Origin: Gallionellaceae bacterium
GTDB lineage: Bacteria; Pseudomonadota; Gammaproteobacteria; Burkholderiales; Gallionellaceae
NCBI GenBank assembly: GCA_006218055.1
Contig: VBWD01000018.1
Location: 1 to 64,000, forward strand
Direction: 5' to 3'
Length of the DNA stretch: 64,000 bases
Both the position numbers and the translations under genes were made by a program. Below the pieces are notes generated by a model. That model saw nothing but the letters and a program-made list of their open reading frames with translations, was not told the DNA's origin and ran no database searches. The number at the start of each line of letters is the position of its first letter. Position 1 is the stretch's first letter. This document shows, piece after piece, positions 29,722 through 41,285 of the stretch.

Positions 29722-29785
29722 TTGACTCTCACCACATCCTTGGGATTCGGGGCGAATTGTACACGCCAGCCTTTCGCCGACTCCA

Positions 29786-29812
29786 ATGAAAAACGCGCCT
29801 TGCGGCGCGTTT
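29786..29812 (-). terminator. Rho-independent terminator after the psiF-like gene
   Basis: Perfect 9-bp stem AAACGCGCC/GGCGCGTTT (29791-29799 and 29804-29812), TTGC loop. On the minus strand it reads into TTTTTCATT. It separates the psiF-like gene from the fdxA operon. Confidence 0.85.
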
Positions 29813-29834
29813 CACTTGGTGGATGATGCTGTGC

Positions 29835-30140
29835 TTACGCGCTCAGGCAAGAACTCATAAAGGCCTTGCGCTCAGACCCCTTCAAAGCTTTTGCCTTGGC
29901 TTCGGCATTGCATGACTTCATCTTGTTCTGTTGCGGCGAAGGTGCGGCGGCATCTGTGCTAGCTGCACTGTCCTTCTTCAGGCAAGTCTTCATGAAGGCT
30001 TTGCGTTCAGCGCCCTTCAAAGCCTGCTGTTTCGCATCGGCATTGCAAGTCTTCATCTTGTTTTGTTGCGCGCCTGCGAATGCAGGTGCAGATACTGAAA
30101 GTGCGATTCCCAAACTGACCAGAGCAATCAATTTCTTCAT
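29835..30140 (-). CDS. PsiF-repeat periplasmic protein
   Basis: A 101-aa exported protein with a signal peptide ending SAPAFA and two repeats of the PsiF type: QQNKMKTCNADAKQQALKG then ERKAFMKTCL, and QQNKMKSCNAEAKAKALKG then ERKAFMSSCL. PsiF was named as phosphate-starvation-inducible in E. coli; its function is unknown. Start at MKKLIALV with GGAGAG in front; the frame is open to 30224. The two repeats are nearly identical. Confidence 0.85.
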   Translation of the reverse strand: MKKLIALVSLGIALSVSAPAFAGAQQNKMKTCNADAKQQALKGAERKAFMKTCLKKDSAASTDAAAPSPQQNKMKSCNAEAKAKALKGSERKAFMSSCLSA

Positions 30141-30257
30141 GTGACTCTCCTTAATAGATGGCAAGTTGCCTGCACGGCCCCTCTGCAGGTCGCAAGATTC
30201 TACGCCTGGCTTTATAAACCGCAATGCGAATTGCTACCCCTGGCAGAATTTAGGGCG

Positions 30258-30965
30258 TTAGTGTGCGAGGCCGCGCAGCCAGTGCCGATAGAGATGCTCG
30301 GCGACGTGATGGAGGGGCGGCAATTTGTCTTGCATCTGTTGTTGCATAAGCGTTGAGGATTGCACTGCGGGACTGTGTCGTGCGGATTCGATCTCGTCCG
30401 CACCGATCTCGCACCAGTCGCGGATCATTTGCTCGGTCATCTCGACATGGCATTGCAGGGCCAGATGTCTGCCGATGGCATAGGCTTGGTTGGTGCAATG
30501 TGTGCTGGATAAAAGATGAACTGCGCCTTGTGGTAAGGAGAAGGTCTCGCCATGCCAATGGAATGAATCGAACTGTTTGGTTTCACCAAACCACTGGCGC
30601 GCGATGTCGTTATTTGCCACCGAGACCTCGCCCCAGCCGATCTCTTTCACGGGATTCTTGCTCACCACGCCGCCTAGTGCCTTGGAGATGAGTTGTCCTC
30701 CAAGGCAGTGACCGAGTAGCGGAATGTCCTTCGCGTATGCATCACGGATTAGCGAAAGTACGGGAGATATCCAAGGCAGGTCGTCGTTGACACTCATCGG
30801 CCCGCCCATGAACACCAGACCGAGAAAATCGTCCGCGTTCGCAGGCACGGCTGCGCCTTCATCGATATGGAACAAGCGCCAGGGAATGGCGTGCTGATTC
30901 AGGAACAGTGCGAAATAACCGGGGCCTTCGGATGGCGCGTGACGGAAGATGGCGATGGGCTTCAT
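30258..30965 (-). CDS. Class I glutamine amidotransferase-like protein
   Basis: A 235-aa class I GATase-fold protein. Nucleophile Cys is in LLGHCLGGQLI and the catalytic His in SFHWHGETF. Near LVFMGGPMSVNDD is the oxyanion strand. It is close to GuaA-type and GMP-synthase-like GATases; the acceptor is unknown. The start ATG (30965) abuts a palindromic repeat, so there is no Shine-Dalgarno in the six to twelve bases upstream. folE2 lies upstream on the same strand. Confidence 0.8.
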   Translation of the reverse strand: MKPIAIFRHAPSEGPGYFALFLNQHAIPWRLFHIDEGAAVPANADDFLGLVFMGGPMSVNDDLPWISPVLSLIRDAYAKDIPLLGHCLGGQLISKALGGVVSKNPVKEIGWGEVSVANNDIARQWFGETKQFDSFHWHGETFSLPQGAVHLLSSTHCTNQAYAIGRHLALQCHVEMTEQMIRDWCEIGADEIESARHSPAVQSSTLMQQQMQDKLPPLHHVAEHLYRHWLRGLAH

Positions 30966-30968
30966 GTC

Positions 30969-31043
30969 AGGATTGTGGATTTAGGATTGATAAAACCCTC
31001 TGCTTCGCTTTTGTCTCAATCCCCAATCTCGCTCCTCAATCCT
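30969..31043. repeat. Palindromic repeat family B, copy 3 (between folE2 and GATase)
   Basis: Left arm AGGATTGTGGATTTAGGATT (30969-30988), right arm CTCAATCCCCAATC plus CTCAATCCTT. The right end supplies the folE2 stop codon (GAT TGA), and the left end lies 3 bases from the GATase start. Confidence 0.75.
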
Positions 31044-31833
31044 TGGTTTTATCTCTTTCGATCAATGCGTAGGCGGAGTGATTGTGTATCGACTCGAAGT
31101 TCTCCGACTCGACCACATAGGCCTCGATACGGTCATCCGCATTCAATGCGGCGGCAACGTCGCGCACCATGTCTTCGACGAACTTCGGATTGTCGTAAGC
31201 CCGTTCGGTGACGAATTTCTCGTCAGGGCGTTTCAATAAACCATAAAGCTCACTGGATGCCTGCTCTTCAGCAACTCGCACCACCTCTTCGATCCACACT
31301 GCACTCTTGGTGCGCACGGTAAGGGTGACATGTGAACGTTGGTTGTGCGCGCCGCGCTCGGAGATTTCTTTTGAGCACGGGCACAGGCTGGTTACCGGCA
31401 CCAACACTTTCATAGTGAAGCGATATTTGCCTTCGACTATCTCGCCGATGAAGGTCACGTCATAATCCAGCAGACTTTGTACACCCGATATCGGCGCAGT
31501 CTTGTTCACGAAATAGGGGAAAGACATCTCGATGTAACCGGACTTCGCTTCCAGTTTTTCCGTCATCTCGCGCAGGATGCTCTCGAACGATTCCACTGAT
31601 ATCTCGCGCCCGTGCTGGTTGAGTATCTGCACGAAACGCGACATGTGCGTGCCCTTGAAGTTGTGCGGCAGATGCACGTACATATTGAAGGTGGCGATGG
31701 TGTGTTGCACACCGATGCTCTTGTCCTTGACCTTGATCGGATGGCGAATGCTCTTGATGCCGACCTTGTTGATCGCCAAGTGGCGGGTATCGGCGCTACT
31801 CTGTACGTCTGCGATAGGTGCTATGGAGTTCAT
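31036..31833 (-). CDS. folE2: GTP cyclohydrolase I type 2
   Basis: A 265-aa FolE2 (COG1469), the metal-flexible alternative to FolE that makes dihydroneopterin triphosphate for folate or queuosine. Signatures: [12 protein letters not shown] near the start, [14 protein letters not shown] with the metal Cys, [13 protein letters not shown] and [17 protein letters not shown]. Its stop codon lies in the edge of a palindromic repeat. It is the only folE gene visible in the window. Confidence 0.95.
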   Translation of the reverse strand: MNSIAPIADVQSSADTRHLAINKVGIKSIRHPIKVKDKSIGVQHTIATFNMYVHLPHNFKGTHMSRFVQILNQHGREISVESFESILREMTEKLEAKSGYIEMSFPYFVNKTAPISGVQSLLDYDVTFIGEIVEGKYRFTMKVLVPVTSLCPCSKEISERGAHNQRSHVTLTVRTKSAVWIEEVVRVAEEQASSELYGLLKRPDEKFVTERAYDNPKFVEDMVRDVAAALNADDRIEAYVVESENFESIHNHSAYALIERDKTKD

Positions 31834-31890
31834 TTATTGCTTCCTGAATAGAGTGTCGGGCGGATTATAACCATTGTCCCACTATTTCAC

Positions 31891-33744
31891 TCAAGCTATT
31901 TTTCTTGCTGCAACGGCTTGGATAGAACACACCAAACCAGATGCATCGAGACCGCAATCGGCCAGCAACTGTTTATGCTCCCCTTGCTCGATGAAACGGT
32001 CGGGCAATCCGAGATGCAACAGCGGAACCGCCACGCCATGTTGCGCCAGACATTCCGCGACCGCACTGCCCGCCCCACCCAGGATGGTGTTCTCTTCCAC
32101 CGTCACCAACAGCGTGTGCTCACGTGCCAACTGCAACACCAGTCCTGCGTCCAGCGGTTTGACGAAGCGCATGTTGACGACGGTTGCGCCTAACTGCTTA
32201 CCCGCCGCCAATGCCGGCTCCAGCATGGAACCGAAAGCGAGGATGGCGATATCTTTACCGGTACGGCGTACTTCTCCTTTGCCGATTGGGACAGTTTTCA
32301 AATCCTTTGCTGTCGCCACACCAGGCCCGGTGCCGCGCGGATAACGCACTGCGGTCGGCGAGTTCATTTGGTAGGCCGTACTCAACATCTGACGGCATTC
32401 GTTCTCATCGCTCGGCGTCATGATCGTCATATTGGGGATACAGCGCAGGAAACTCAGATCGAAACTGCCCGCATGAGTCGCACCGTCCGCCCCGACCAGA
32501 CCACCACGGTCAATGGCCAGCATCACCGGCAGGTTCTGAATAGCGATGTCATGGATGAGTTGGTCATACGCGCGTTGCAAGAAGGTGGAGTAGATCGCCA
32601 CCACGGGTTTGTAGCCTTCGCATGCCATGCCCGCCGCGAAGGTGAGTGCATGCTGCTCGGCGATACCCACGTCGAAATAGCGCTGCGGAAACTTCTCGGC
32701 GAACTCGGGCATACCCGAGCCTTCGCACATCGCAGGCGTGATACCGACCAGCTTTTCATCGGCAGCCGCCATGTCGCACAACCAGTTGCCGAATACCTGC
32801 GTGTAGGTCTGTTGTTGGGTGGGCTTGGGAATGATGCCGCTGGTGCGGTCGAACTTGGATACCCCGTGGTAGAGCAGGCAATCCGCTTCCGCCTTGTCGT
32901 AGCCCTTGCCCTTCTGCGTGACGATGTGCAGGAACTGCGGGCCTTCCAGTTTGCGAATATTGCTGAGCGTATCCAGCAACACGTTGATGTCATGACCATC
33001 GATGGGGCCGATGTAATTGAAACCGAACTCTTCGAACATGGTGCCGGGAATGACCATACCTTTGAGGTGTTCCTCGGTACGTTTGGCGAACTCCAGCACG
33101 GGCGGCATGCCCTTCAGCATCTTCTCGCTACGACTACGCACGGCGGCGTAAAAACGACCCGACATCAGCTTCGCCAGATAGTTGTTGAGCGCACCGACTG
33201 GGCGCGAGATGGACATGTCGTTGTCGTTCAAGATGACAAGGACGTTGGCATCCATCGCTCCCGCATTGTTCAAGGCCTCGAACGCCATGCCTCCGGTCAT
33301 CGCACCATCGCCGATGATGGCGACCGCACGTTCATCCGAGCCGCGCAGCTTCGCCGCAGCCGCCATACCGAGTGCAGCCGAAATAGATGTACTGGAGTGC
33401 CCCGTGCCGAAAGTATCGTAGGGACTTTCTTCACGTTTGGGGAAACCAGCGATGCCGCCCTTCATGCGCAGCGTGCTCATCGCGGCACGGCGGCCCGTTA
33501 ATATCTTATGCACGTAAGTCTGGTGGCCCACATCCCACACCAATTTATCTCGCGGCGTGTTGAAGATGGTGTGCAGCGCGAGGGTCAGCTCGACTGTGCC
33601 AAGGTTGGACGACAAGTGGCCGCCCGTCTTGCTCACCGATTCGACCAAGAACTCGCGCAACTCGGCGGCGAGTTGCGGCAACTGTTCGCGCTCCAGCTTG
33701 CGCAGATCTTCGGGAGATTTGATGGTATCTAGAAGTGTGTACAT
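31891..33744 (-). CDS. dxs: 1-deoxy-D-xylulose-5-phosphate synthase
   Basis: First enzyme of the MEP isoprenoid pathway; 617 aa. Thiamine diphosphate site [18 protein letters not shown] with NDN ([10 protein letters not shown]); the transketolase centre ([16 protein letters not shown]) and [23 protein letters not shown] follow. It is the last gene of the xseB–ispA–dxs group, each joined by an ATGA overlap, as is typical of betaproteobacteria. Confidence 0.97.
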   Translation of the reverse strand: MYTLLDTIKSPEDLRKLEREQLPQLAAELREFLVESVSKTGGHLSSNLGTVELTLALHTIFNTPRDKLVWDVGHQTYVHKILTGRRAAMSTLRMKGGIAGFPKREESPYDTFGTGHSSTSISAALGMAAAAKLRGSDERAVAIIGDGAMTGGMAFEALNNAGAMDANVLVILNDNDMSISRPVGALNNYLAKLMSGRFYAAVRSRSEKMLKGMPPVLEFAKRTEEHLKGMVIPGTMFEEFGFNYIGPIDGHDINVLLDTLSNIRKLEGPQFLHIVTQKGKGYDKAEADCLLYHGVSKFDRTSGIIPKPTQQQTYTQVFGNWLCDMAAADEKLVGITPAMCEGSGMPEFAEKFPQRYFDVGIAEQHALTFAAGMACEGYKPVVAIYSTFLQRAYDQLIHDIAIQNLPVMLAIDRGGLVGADGATHAGSFDLSFLRCIPNMTIMTPSDENECRQMLSTAYQMNSPTAVRYPRGTGPGVATAKDLKTVPIGKGEVRRTGKDIAILAFGSMLEPALAAGKQLGATVVNMRFVKPLDAGLVLQLAREHTLLVTVEENTILGGAGSAVAECLAQHGVAVPLLHLGLPDRFIEQGEHKQLLADCGLDASGLVCSIQAVAARKIA

Positions 33745-34640
33745 CAGAATTTCCGTAGCACGATGAAATCGGCCAACTCACGCAGACGGCGTGCTGAATC
33801 GCCGAATTCACTCAAAGAGCCCAACGCCTCGCTGTGCAAACGTTGCACCATCGCTTTTGCTTCTTGCAAACCCAACAAACTCACATAGGTCGGTTTGTCG
33901 TTGTCGGCATCCTTGCCTGCGGTCTTGCCCAGCGTCGCGGTATCCGCTTCACAGTCCAACACATCATCCACCACTTGGAATGCCAGCCCGATGAGCTTGC
34001 CGAAGCGATCCAACTTGTCGAGCTGCGCATCGTTCAATCCATTGCCGCAATGGGCACCCAGCAAGATAGCAGCACGAATCAGTGCGCCGGTCTTGTGGAT
34101 GTGCATCTGCTCCAACTCGGGCAGTGTCAGCTGCTTGCCCACACTGGCAAGATCGATGGCTTGCCCACCCGCCATGCCACGCGAACCGGATGCAACCGCC
34201 AACAACTTCACCATCTGCAATTGCTTGCCGGGTTCGTCGCTCAGATGTTGTTCGGAAAGGAATTGGAAGGCCAGACTTTGCAGCGCATCACCCACCAGTA
34301 GCGCAGTCGCTTCGTCATATTCCACATGGCAAGTCGGCTTGCCTCGACGCAGCACATCATCGTCCATGCACGGCATGTCGTCGTGCACGAGCGAATAAGC
34401 GTGGATGAGTTCGACGGCAGCGGCAGCGTAGTTCACACGCGCTACGTCTGCTCCAGCCAACTCACCTGCCGCAAAAGCCAATAAGGGACGCACGCGCTTG
34501 CCACCATCCAATACGCTGTAGCGCATCGCGGCATGCAGACGTTGCGGCGCGACGTCTGCTGATGGCAACAGGTTGCGCAACACATCTTCGAATCGGGATT
34601 GCTGGTCGGCGACCCAGCTAGAGAATTCTTTCACCATCAT
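33744..34640 (-). CDS. ispA: Farnesyl diphosphate synthase
   Basis: A 298-aa trans-isoprenyl diphosphate synthase. The first Asp-rich motif is in [20 protein letters not shown] and the second in [29 protein letters not shown] is typical of IspA. Start at 34640 overlaps the xseB stop by ATGA; a second ATG lies one codon later. It makes farnesyl diphosphate from IPP and DMAPP for quinone and undecaprenyl synthesis. Confidence 0.95.
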   Translation of the reverse strand: MMVKEFSSWVADQQSRFEDVLRNLLPSADVAPQRLHAAMRYSVLDGGKRVRPLLAFAAGELAGADVARVNYAAAAVELIHAYSLVHDDMPCMDDDVLRRGKPTCHVEYDEATALLVGDALQSLAFQFLSEQHLSDEPGKQLQMVKLLAVASGSRGMAGGQAIDLASVGKQLTLPELEQMHIHKTGALIRAAILLGAHCGNGLNDAQLDKLDRFGKLIGLAFQVVDDVLDCEADTATLGKTAGKDADNDKPTYVSLLGLQEAKAMVQRLHSEALGSLSEFGDSARRLRELADFIVLRKF

Positions 34641-34870
34641 GCTTCGCTGCCTGCGGAAAAATCTTTCAGCACACCATCTTCCAACACTCGCACCTGTTGT
34701 TGGGCATCATCCAGCTTGCCTCGGCAGAAGGAAAGCAACTCGGCGCCACGTTTATAGGCCGACAGCGAGTCTTCCAAAGATAGCTTCCCGCCTTCCATGT
34801 CTGCGACGAGTTGATCCAACTCGGTCATCGCCGCTTCGAAACTGACTGTTTTTTGTGCTTTACCGGCCAT
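34637..34870 (-). CDS. xseB: Exodeoxyribonuclease VII small subunit
   Basis: A 77-aa XseB starting MAGKAQKTVSF. Family core: FEAAMTELDQLVADMEGGKL followed by SLEDSLSAYKRGAELLSFCRG. Works with XseA, not in this window, to degrade single-stranded DNA. The frame extends further upstream to 34963, but the family start is here. First gene of the xseB–ispA–dxs operon, divergent from the Rieske gene. Confidence 0.92.
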   Translation of the reverse strand: MAGKAQKTVSFEAAMTELDQLVADMEGGKLSLEDSLSAYKRGAELLSFCRGKLDDAQQQVRVLEDGVLKDFSAGSEA

Positions 34871-35004
34871 GAAAAATGCCCTGCGTGCGAAAGGTCGCCA
34901 TTTTACCCAACCCCCATTGCTTGAGCCAATTATTGTTGCCCCACCCTCTGAATTCGGGGACAATCGCCGCCCCGTTTAATCGTATTCACAGAGGAATCGT
35001 GGGT

Positions 35005-36102
35005 ATGTCCGAAATAGCTAAAACTCAGCAGTTCAATCCCGTCATCGCACAACCGCCGATGGGCTGGTACTTCGATCCAAAAGTGTTGGAGACCGAACGC
35101 CGCGTGCTTTTTGAGAATGGGCCGAATTACGTTGGTCATGAGCTGATGGTGCCGAATCTGGGCGACTATCATGTGCTGGACGGCAATGCGCAGATGTTGG
35201 TGCGCAACCCGAACGGCGTGGAGCTGCTTTCCAATATCTGCCGTCACCGCCAAGCGACGATGCTGGAAGGTCGCGGCAATGCCAAGACCATCGTGTGTCC
35301 GCTCCATCGTTGGACTTACAAGAACGATGGCGAACTGATGGGGGCACCGCACTTCCCGCAGAATCCTTGCCTACACCTGAACAAGTCCCCCCTACAGAAT
35401 TGGAACGGTCTGTTGTTCTCCGGCAAGCGTGACATCGCCAAAGACCTCGCCAACATGGGCGTGATGAAAGACTTGGATTTCTCTGGCTACATGCTGGACC
35501 GCATCCAAGTGGATGAATATGCATTCAACTGGAAGACCTTCATCGAGGTGTATCTGGAGGACTACCATGTGGTGCCATTCCACCCCGGACTCGGCAACTT
35601 CGTGGATTGTGACGACCTCAAGTGGCAGTTCGGCGAACAGTACAGCGTACAGACCGTGGGCATCAGCAATGCGCTGCGCAAGGTCGGCAGCCCGGTCTAT
35701 GGGAAATGGCAGGAACAGGTGCTGCGCTACTACGGCGACAAGCTGCCGCAATACGGCGCGATCTGGCTCACCTATTACCCCAACATCACCGTAGAGTGGT
35801 ATCCCGGCACACTGGTCATCAGCACGCTCATCCCGCGCGGTGCGGAAGCGTGCACCAACGTGGTCGAGTTCTACTACCTTGAAGAGATCGCTATGTTCGA
35901 ACGCGATTTCGTTGAAGCCGAGCAGAAGGCTTATAACGAGACAGCGGTGGAAGACGACATCATCTGCCACCGCATGCACCAAGGCCGCAAGTCACTCTAT
36001 CAGCGCGGCATCGAAGAAGCTGGGCCTTATCAGTCACCGACCGAAGACGGCATGTTGCACTTCCATGAGTATCTGAAACGCAATCTCGCACCGCACCTAT
36101 AA
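35005..36102 (+). CDS. Rieske non-haem iron oxygenase, alpha-subunit type
   Basis: A 365-aa protein. The Rieske [2Fe-2S] motif is CRHRQATML ... CPLHRWTY. The mononuclear iron site is NWKTFIEVYLEDYHVVPFHPGL (His/His plus a distal Asp or Glu). This architecture covers aromatic-ring dioxygenases and choline/phenylpropionate-type demethylases; the substrate cannot be named. No reductase or ferredoxin gene lies nearby. Start ATG 35005, with GAGGA 10 bases before it. It ends at the left edge of a 119-base inverted-repeat element. Confidence 0.85.
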   Translation: MSEIAKTQQFNPVIAQPPMGWYFDPKVLETERRVLFENGPNYVGHELMVPNLGDYHVLDGNAQMLVRNPNGVELLSNICRHRQATMLEGRGNAKTIVCPLHRWTYKNDGELMGAPHFPQNPCLHLNKSPLQNWNGLLFSGKRDIAKDLANMGVMKDLDFSGYMLDRIQVDEYAFNWKTFIEVYLEDYHVVPFHPGLGNFVDCDDLKWQFGEQYSVQTVGISNALRKVGSPVYGKWQEQVLRYYGDKLPQYGAIWLTYYPNITVEWYPGTLVISTLIPRGAEACTNVVEFYYLEEIAMFERDFVEAEQKAYNETAVEDDIICHRMHQGRKSLYQRGIEEAGPYQSPTEDGMLHFHEYLKRNLAPHL

Positions 36103-36221
36103 CCGTCATTCCCGCGCAGGCGGGAATCCAGTGGTTTTATTCAAAATGCCTTTATGGTTTTTCCATCGCTCTGCGATGAATCATCTCAATAACCGGATTC
36201 CCGCCTGCGCGGGAATGACGG
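36103..36221. repeat. MITE-like element with perfect 27-bp inverted ends (family C)
   Basis: A 119-base unit bounded by CCGTCATTCCCGCGCAGGCG plus GGAATCC (36103-36129) and its exact reverse complement (36195-36221). The arms themselves are palindromic (ATTCCCGC/GCGGGAAT). It fills the entire gap between the Rieske gene stop and the transporter start. I know sequences of this ATTCCCGC...GCGGGAAT kind as dispersed repeats in other betaproteobacteria. No target-site duplication is obvious. Confidence 0.85.
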
Positions 36222-36227
36222 ACTAGC

Positions 36228-37082
36228 ATGGGCTCACTCTGGATGCTGGTGGCCGGACTGCTCTTCGCCTGCATGGGCTCGCTAGTCAAACTCGGCGGCG
36301 CCGACTTCACCAGTAGTGAGTTGGTGTTCTACCGCTCCTTCTTCGGACTCATCATCGTGTACGCGATGCTGCATCGCTCCAAACTCGCATTCGCCACCCC
36401 GCATTGGCGCGGGCACATCTGGCGCGGCTTGTCCGGCACTATCGCCATGTTGCTGTTCTTCTACTGCATCAGCGTATTGCCACTGGCGACCGCCATCACC
36501 CTCAACTACACCTCGTCCCTATTCCTATCCGTCTTCACCGTACTGGTGTTGAAAGACAGATTCCATGCTCCTCTCACGAGCGCACTGGTGGTTGGCTTCG
36601 CCGGCATCCTCCTGCTGTTGCACCCGACGCTGGAACAAGATCAACTCTTTCCCGGCTTGCTCGGTCTCATCTCGGGCGTGCTGGCGGGTGTCGCTTTACT
36701 CAACGTACGGCAACTCGGCATGGCGGGAGAGTCAGGCACACGCGTAGTGTTCTATTTCAATCTCAGCGCGACCCTCATCAGCGGCGTATGGATGCTCACC
36801 GACACCCTCCACACGCTCACATTCAGCGACCTTCCTTTGCTCATCGCCATCGGTGCGTCTGCCACCTTCGCCCAACTCTTCATGACGCGCGCCTACCGCA
36901 CAGGACAGACCTTGGTCGTCGGTAGCTTGGCGTACAGCACCGTTGTTTTCTCCGCTCTTTTTGGATTGATATTCTGGAACGAGCTACTGAGCGTCAGCGC
37001 ATGGCTAGGCATCGCACTCATCATCGCCAGCGGCATGTTAAGCTTGCGCCTAGCTCCCACCAACACAGAGGCAAGCAAATGA
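36228..37082 (+). CDS. EamA/DMT-family transporter
   Basis: A 284-aa membrane protein with ten predicted helices in two EamA repeats: [21 protein letters not shown] at the start, and later the second repeat from [20 protein letters not shown]. Substrate unknown. The ATG lies 7 bases after the family C element and has no Shine-Dalgarno. The next gene overlaps by ATGA. The missing signal peptide-type extension is normal for this family. Confidence 0.85.
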   Translation: MGSLWMLVAGLLFACMGSLVKLGGADFTSSELVFYRSFFGLIIVYAMLHRSKLAFATPHWRGHIWRGLSGTIAMLLFFYCISVLPLATAITLNYTSSLFLSVFTVLVLKDRFHAPLTSALVVGFAGILLLLHPTLEQDQLFPGLLGLISGVLAGVALLNVRQLGMAGESGTRVVFYFNLSATLISGVWMLTDTLHTLTFSDLPLLIAIGASATFAQLFMTRAYRTGQTLVVGSLAYSTVVFSALFGLIFWNELLSVSAWLGIALIIASGMLSLRLAPTNTEASK

Positions 37083-37426
37083 TCACCATCGAAGACAAAA
37101 CCAACCTCGTCAACATCGCCGTCATGGGTGACTTCACCCTCGCCGATTTCAAGCAGTTCGAAGAACACGCGCTATACAAACTCAAGAGCGGCGACAAGAC
37201 CAATCTGATATTCGACCTGCGCGGCATGATCGACTACACGACGGACGTCGCCTGGGAAGAGATCAAGTTCTTCAGCCGCCAGCACAACCACGACTTCAAC
37301 AAGATCGCCGTCGTCACCGACGACCAGTGGCTCACATGGCAGGCTTGGCTGTCACGCTTGTTTGTGGATGCGGATATTCGGGTGTTCAACGAATACACTG
37401 AAGCGCAGGACTGGGCCAAAGCCTAG
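37079..37426 (+). CDS. SpoIIAA/STAS-like protein
   Basis: A 115-aa small STAS-related (DUF7793/SpoIIAA-like) protein: [53 protein letters not shown]. Overlaps the transporter stop by ATGA, so its translation is coupled. Members of this family sit in diverse contexts; no function is known. A strong bidirectional terminator follows. Confidence 0.75.
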   Translation: MITIEDKTNLVNIAVMGDFTLADFKQFEEHALYKLKSGDKTNLIFDLRGMIDYTTDVAWEEIKFFSRQHNHDFNKIAVVTDDQWLTWQAWLSRLFVDADIRVFNEYTEAQDWAKA

Positions 37427-37448
37427 ATTTTTCTCACCCCCAAAACAA

Positions 37449-37474
37449 AAAACCCGCTTTCGCGGGTTTTCTTT
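37449..37474. terminator. Bidirectional Rho-independent terminator
   Basis: Stem AAAACCCGC/GCGGGTTTT (37449-37457 and 37462-37470) with TTTC loop; T-rich on both sides (TTTTCTTTT plus strand; the A-run before gives T on the minus strand). It ends the SpoIIAA-like gene and rpmG, which converge here. Confidence 0.9.
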
Positions 37475-37496
37475 TACCTACCGGAACTTCACTGAA

Positions 37497-37664
37497 TCAC
37501 TTCAGCTTGGTTTCCTTGTAAGCGACGTGCTTGCGTACCACTGGATCGAACTTCATGAATTCGAGCTTTTCTGGTGTGGTGCGTTTGTTCTTGTTCGTGG
37601 TGTAGAAATGTCCTGTACCAGCAGAGGATTCCAACTTGATCTTTTCGCGAGCGCCTTTTGCCAT
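37497..37664 (-). CDS. rpmG: 50S ribosomal protein L33
   Basis: A 55-aa protein too short for most ORF lists: [20 protein letters not shown] start, then [20 protein letters not shown] and [14 protein letters not shown]. The zinc-free form (no CXXC pairs). It follows rpmB with a short gap, the usual rpmB-rpmG operon. Confidence 0.97.
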   Translation of the reverse strand: MAKGAREKIKLESSAGTGHFYTTNKNKRTTPEKLEFMKFDPVVRKHVAYKETKLK

Positions 37665-37675
37665 GACTGTTCCCC

Positions 37676-37912
37676 TTAAATCTTCTCGCCGCGAGCACGC
37701 ATCTCGAACAGGACAGCATCAATGCCGTTCTTATCGATGGTGCGCAGAGCAGCATTCGTTATACGCATAGAAACCCAACGATTTTCAGATTCCACCCACA
37801 AACGACGTTGTTGCAGATTCGGCAAAAAACGACGCTTGGTTTTATTGTTCGCGTGGGAGATATTGTTCCCAACCATTGGGGCTTTCCCCGTTACTTGACA
37901 GACGCGTGCCAT
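37676..37912 (-). CDS. rpmB: 50S ribosomal protein L28
   Basis: A 78-aa L28 starting [20 protein letters not shown]; core [21 protein letters not shown] and [20 protein letters not shown]. Start 37912 has GGAG in front. The frame is open upstream to 38065, but the N-terminal extension is repeat and intergenic sequence. Cotranscribed with rpmG. The single Cys shows the zinc-free form. Confidence 0.97.
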   Translation of the reverse strand: MARVCQVTGKAPMVGNNISHANNKTKRRFLPNLQQRRLWVESENRWVSMRITNAALRTIDKNGIDAVLFEMRARGEKI

Positions 37913-38028
37913 GACTAACTCCAGACCAGTTGCAAACAGTTGCAAAAATGAGGCGCGGATTCTACCCCAAACCCTGAAAAGTACACAACTTAAAGTTTCC
38001 TTGGATGCTACAAAGCCTTTCGGCCTTA

Positions 38029-38052
38029 CTCCCTCGCCCTGTGGGAGAGGGG
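38029..38052. repeat. Palindromic repeat family A, copy 4 (intergenic)
   Basis: CTCCCTCGCCCTGTGGGAGAGG then GG. A single unit in the 158-base gap between hisD and rpmB. Confidence 0.6.
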
Positions 38053-38070
38053 ATTGAATCAACACCTTCC

Positions 38071-39369
38071 CTAGCTGTTCTTTCGATACAGCGCAGACTG
38101 CGCGTGGGCCTGCAAACCCTCGCCAAATGCCAAGGTAGAGGCGATAGCTCCTAGCGTTTGCGCCCCTTTGGCGGAGACTTGGATGAGGCTGCTGCGCTTT
38201 TGAAAGTCATATACCCCCAGCGGCGAAGAGAAACGCGCCGTACCAGAGGTAGGTAGGACGTGGTTAGGGCCCGCACAGTAGTCACCCAGCGACTCCGAGG
38301 TGTAACGCCCCATGAAGATGGCGCCAGCGTGCTTCAGCTTGGGCAGCCATGCTTGTGGATCAGCCACGGACAGCTCCAAGTGTTCTGGCGCGATACGGTT
38401 GCTGATGCGGCAAGCTTCGTCCATGTCTTTCACATGGATCAAAGCACCGCGATTCTCCAGGGCGGTCTTGATGATGTCTTTGCGTGGCATCAGCTCCAAC
38501 AGCTTGTTGGCACTGGCCGCCACCGCCTCGATGAATTTAGCATCCTGTGACAACAGGATGGCTTGCGCCAACTCGTCGTGTTCGGCTTGCGAGAACAGAT
38601 CCATCGCCACCCAATCCGGGTCAGTACCTCCATCACAGATGACCAATATCTCGGAAGGCCCGGCGATCATGTCGATACCGCATACGCCGAACACACGGCG
38701 CTTGGCCGAAGCCACATAGGCGTTACCGGGGCCAACGATCTTGTCCACCTTGGGGATGGTCGCCGTGCCATAGGCCAACGCACCCACCGCCTGTGCGCCG
38801 CCGATGGTGAACACGCGATCCACACCGGACAGATAAGCCGCAGCCAACACCAGCTGGTTCTTCACGCCATCGGGTGTAGGCACGACCATGATGAGTTCTG
38901 CCACGCCCGCCACTTTGGCTGGCAGTGCATTCATCAACACGGAAGACGGGTACGCAGCCTTGCCACCGGGCACATAAAGGCCGACGCGATCCAGCGGAGT
39001 GACTTGCTGACCCAGCATGGTGCCGTCTTCGTCCAGATAGCTCCATGAAGCCTGCACTTGTTTCTGGTGATACGAAGTCACGCGCTGTGCAGCTTGCTCC
39101 AAGGCGAGCTTCTGATCGGCAGGTAGGCCTTCAAAGGCCGCCTTCAACTCGGACTGCGGCAATTCCATCGAAGCCTCAGTGATCGAAGGCAAACGGTCGA
39201 ATTTTCGGGTGTATTCCAACACAGCATCGTTGCCGCGTTTCTTCACGTCAGCAAGGATGGTCGCGACGGTCGCTTCCAGTTTGTCATCCGCCGTTTCTTC
39301 AAATGCCAGCAGCTTGGTCAGCGTGGCATCGAAGTCAGCTTGTTGGGTCGAGAGTCTTGTGATGTTCAT
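38071..39369 (-). CDS. hisD: Histidinol dehydrogenase
   Basis: Two-step NAD-dependent oxidation of histidinol to histidine; 432 aa. Zinc and active-site motifs: [47 protein letters not shown], and SRNHVLPT-type [16 protein letters not shown]. The start overlaps the hisG stop by 4 bases. hisG-hisD form one unit after murA, with the other his genes elsewhere. Confidence 0.96.
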   Translation of the reverse strand: MNITRLSTQQADFDATLTKLLAFEETADDKLEATVATILADVKKRGNDAVLEYTRKFDRLPSITEASMELPQSELKAAFEGLPADQKLALEQAAQRVTSYHQKQVQASWSYLDEDGTMLGQQVTPLDRVGLYVPGGKAAYPSSVLMNALPAKVAGVAELIMVVPTPDGVKNQLVLAAAYLSGVDRVFTIGGAQAVGALAYGTATIPKVDKIVGPGNAYVASAKRRVFGVCGIDMIAGPSEILVICDGGTDPDWVAMDLFSQAEHDELAQAILLSQDAKFIEAVAASANKLLELMPRKDIIKTALENRGALIHVKDMDEACRISNRIAPEHLELSVADPQAWLPKLKHAGAIFMGRYTSESLGDYCAGPNHVLPTSGTARFSSPLGVYDFQKRSSLIQVSAKGAQTLGAIASTLAFGEGLQAHAQSALYRKNS

Positions 39370-40001
39370 TGAACGGCTCCAGCAAATGCATCCAGCATGG
39401 GTTGCAGGGTGCTGCGTTTAAGTTTGAGCGAGGCTTGGTTCACCACCAAGCGAGACGATATCTGCGCGATCTCTTCCACTGCGACAAGGTTGTTCGCTTT
39501 CAAAGTGGCGCCACTGCTCACCAAGTCGACGATGGCATCGGACAGCCCAACCAACGGCGCCAACTCCATAGAGCCGTACAGCTTGATCAGGTCGACGTGT
39601 ACTCCCTTGGCTGCGAAGTGTTCGCGTGCCGTCTTCACATATTTGGTCGCCACACGGATGCGTGCGCCCTGCTTCACGGCGGACTCATAATCGAAGTCGC
39701 TACGCACCGCCACCATCATGCGGCACTTGGCGATATTCAGATCGAGCGGTTGGTACAGACCATCGCCGCCATGTTCGTTCAGCACGTCCTTGCCCGCCAC
39801 ACCGATGTCGGCAGCGCCATATTGAACGTAGGTGGGCACATCAGAAGCGCGCACGATGATGAGGCGCACGTCGTCGCGATTGGTTGGCAAGATGAGCTTG
39901 CGCGAAGTCTCCGGGTCTTCCAGCGGTGTGATGCCCGCGGCTTTAAGCAGCGGCAAGGTCTCTTCAAAGATACGTCCTTTGGATAAGGCGATGGTGATCA
40001 T
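39366..40001 (-). CDS. hisG: ATP phosphoribosyltransferase, short form
   Basis: First step of histidine synthesis; 211 aa. [19 protein letters not shown] start, [19 protein letters not shown], and [21 protein letters not shown] (PRPP loop). It is the short form that lacks the C-terminal His-binding domain; such enzymes need the regulatory subunit HisZ, which is not in the window. Typical of many betaproteobacteria. Confidence 0.96.
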   Translation of the reverse strand: MITIALSKGRIFEETLPLLKAAGITPLEDPETSRKLILPTNRDDVRLIIVRASDVPTYVQYGAADIGVAGKDVLNEHGGDGLYQPLDLNIAKCRMMVAVRSDFDYESAVKQGARIRVATKYVKTAREHFAAKGVHVDLIKLYGSMELAPLVGLSDAIVDLVSSGATLKANNLVAVEEIAQISSRLVVNQASLKLKRSTLQPMLDAFAGAVQ

Positions 40002-40013
40002 GATGTCTCTCTA

Positions 40014-41285
<1,272 letters not shown>

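Noticed and set aside
32368-33501. Long plus-strand ORF (377 codons) opposite dxs
   Set aside because: It lies wholly antisense to a certain gene, has no recognisable domain, and its length follows from the codon usage of dxs. The same is true of ORFs opposite argB (8917-9759), addA (24939-25877) and addB.
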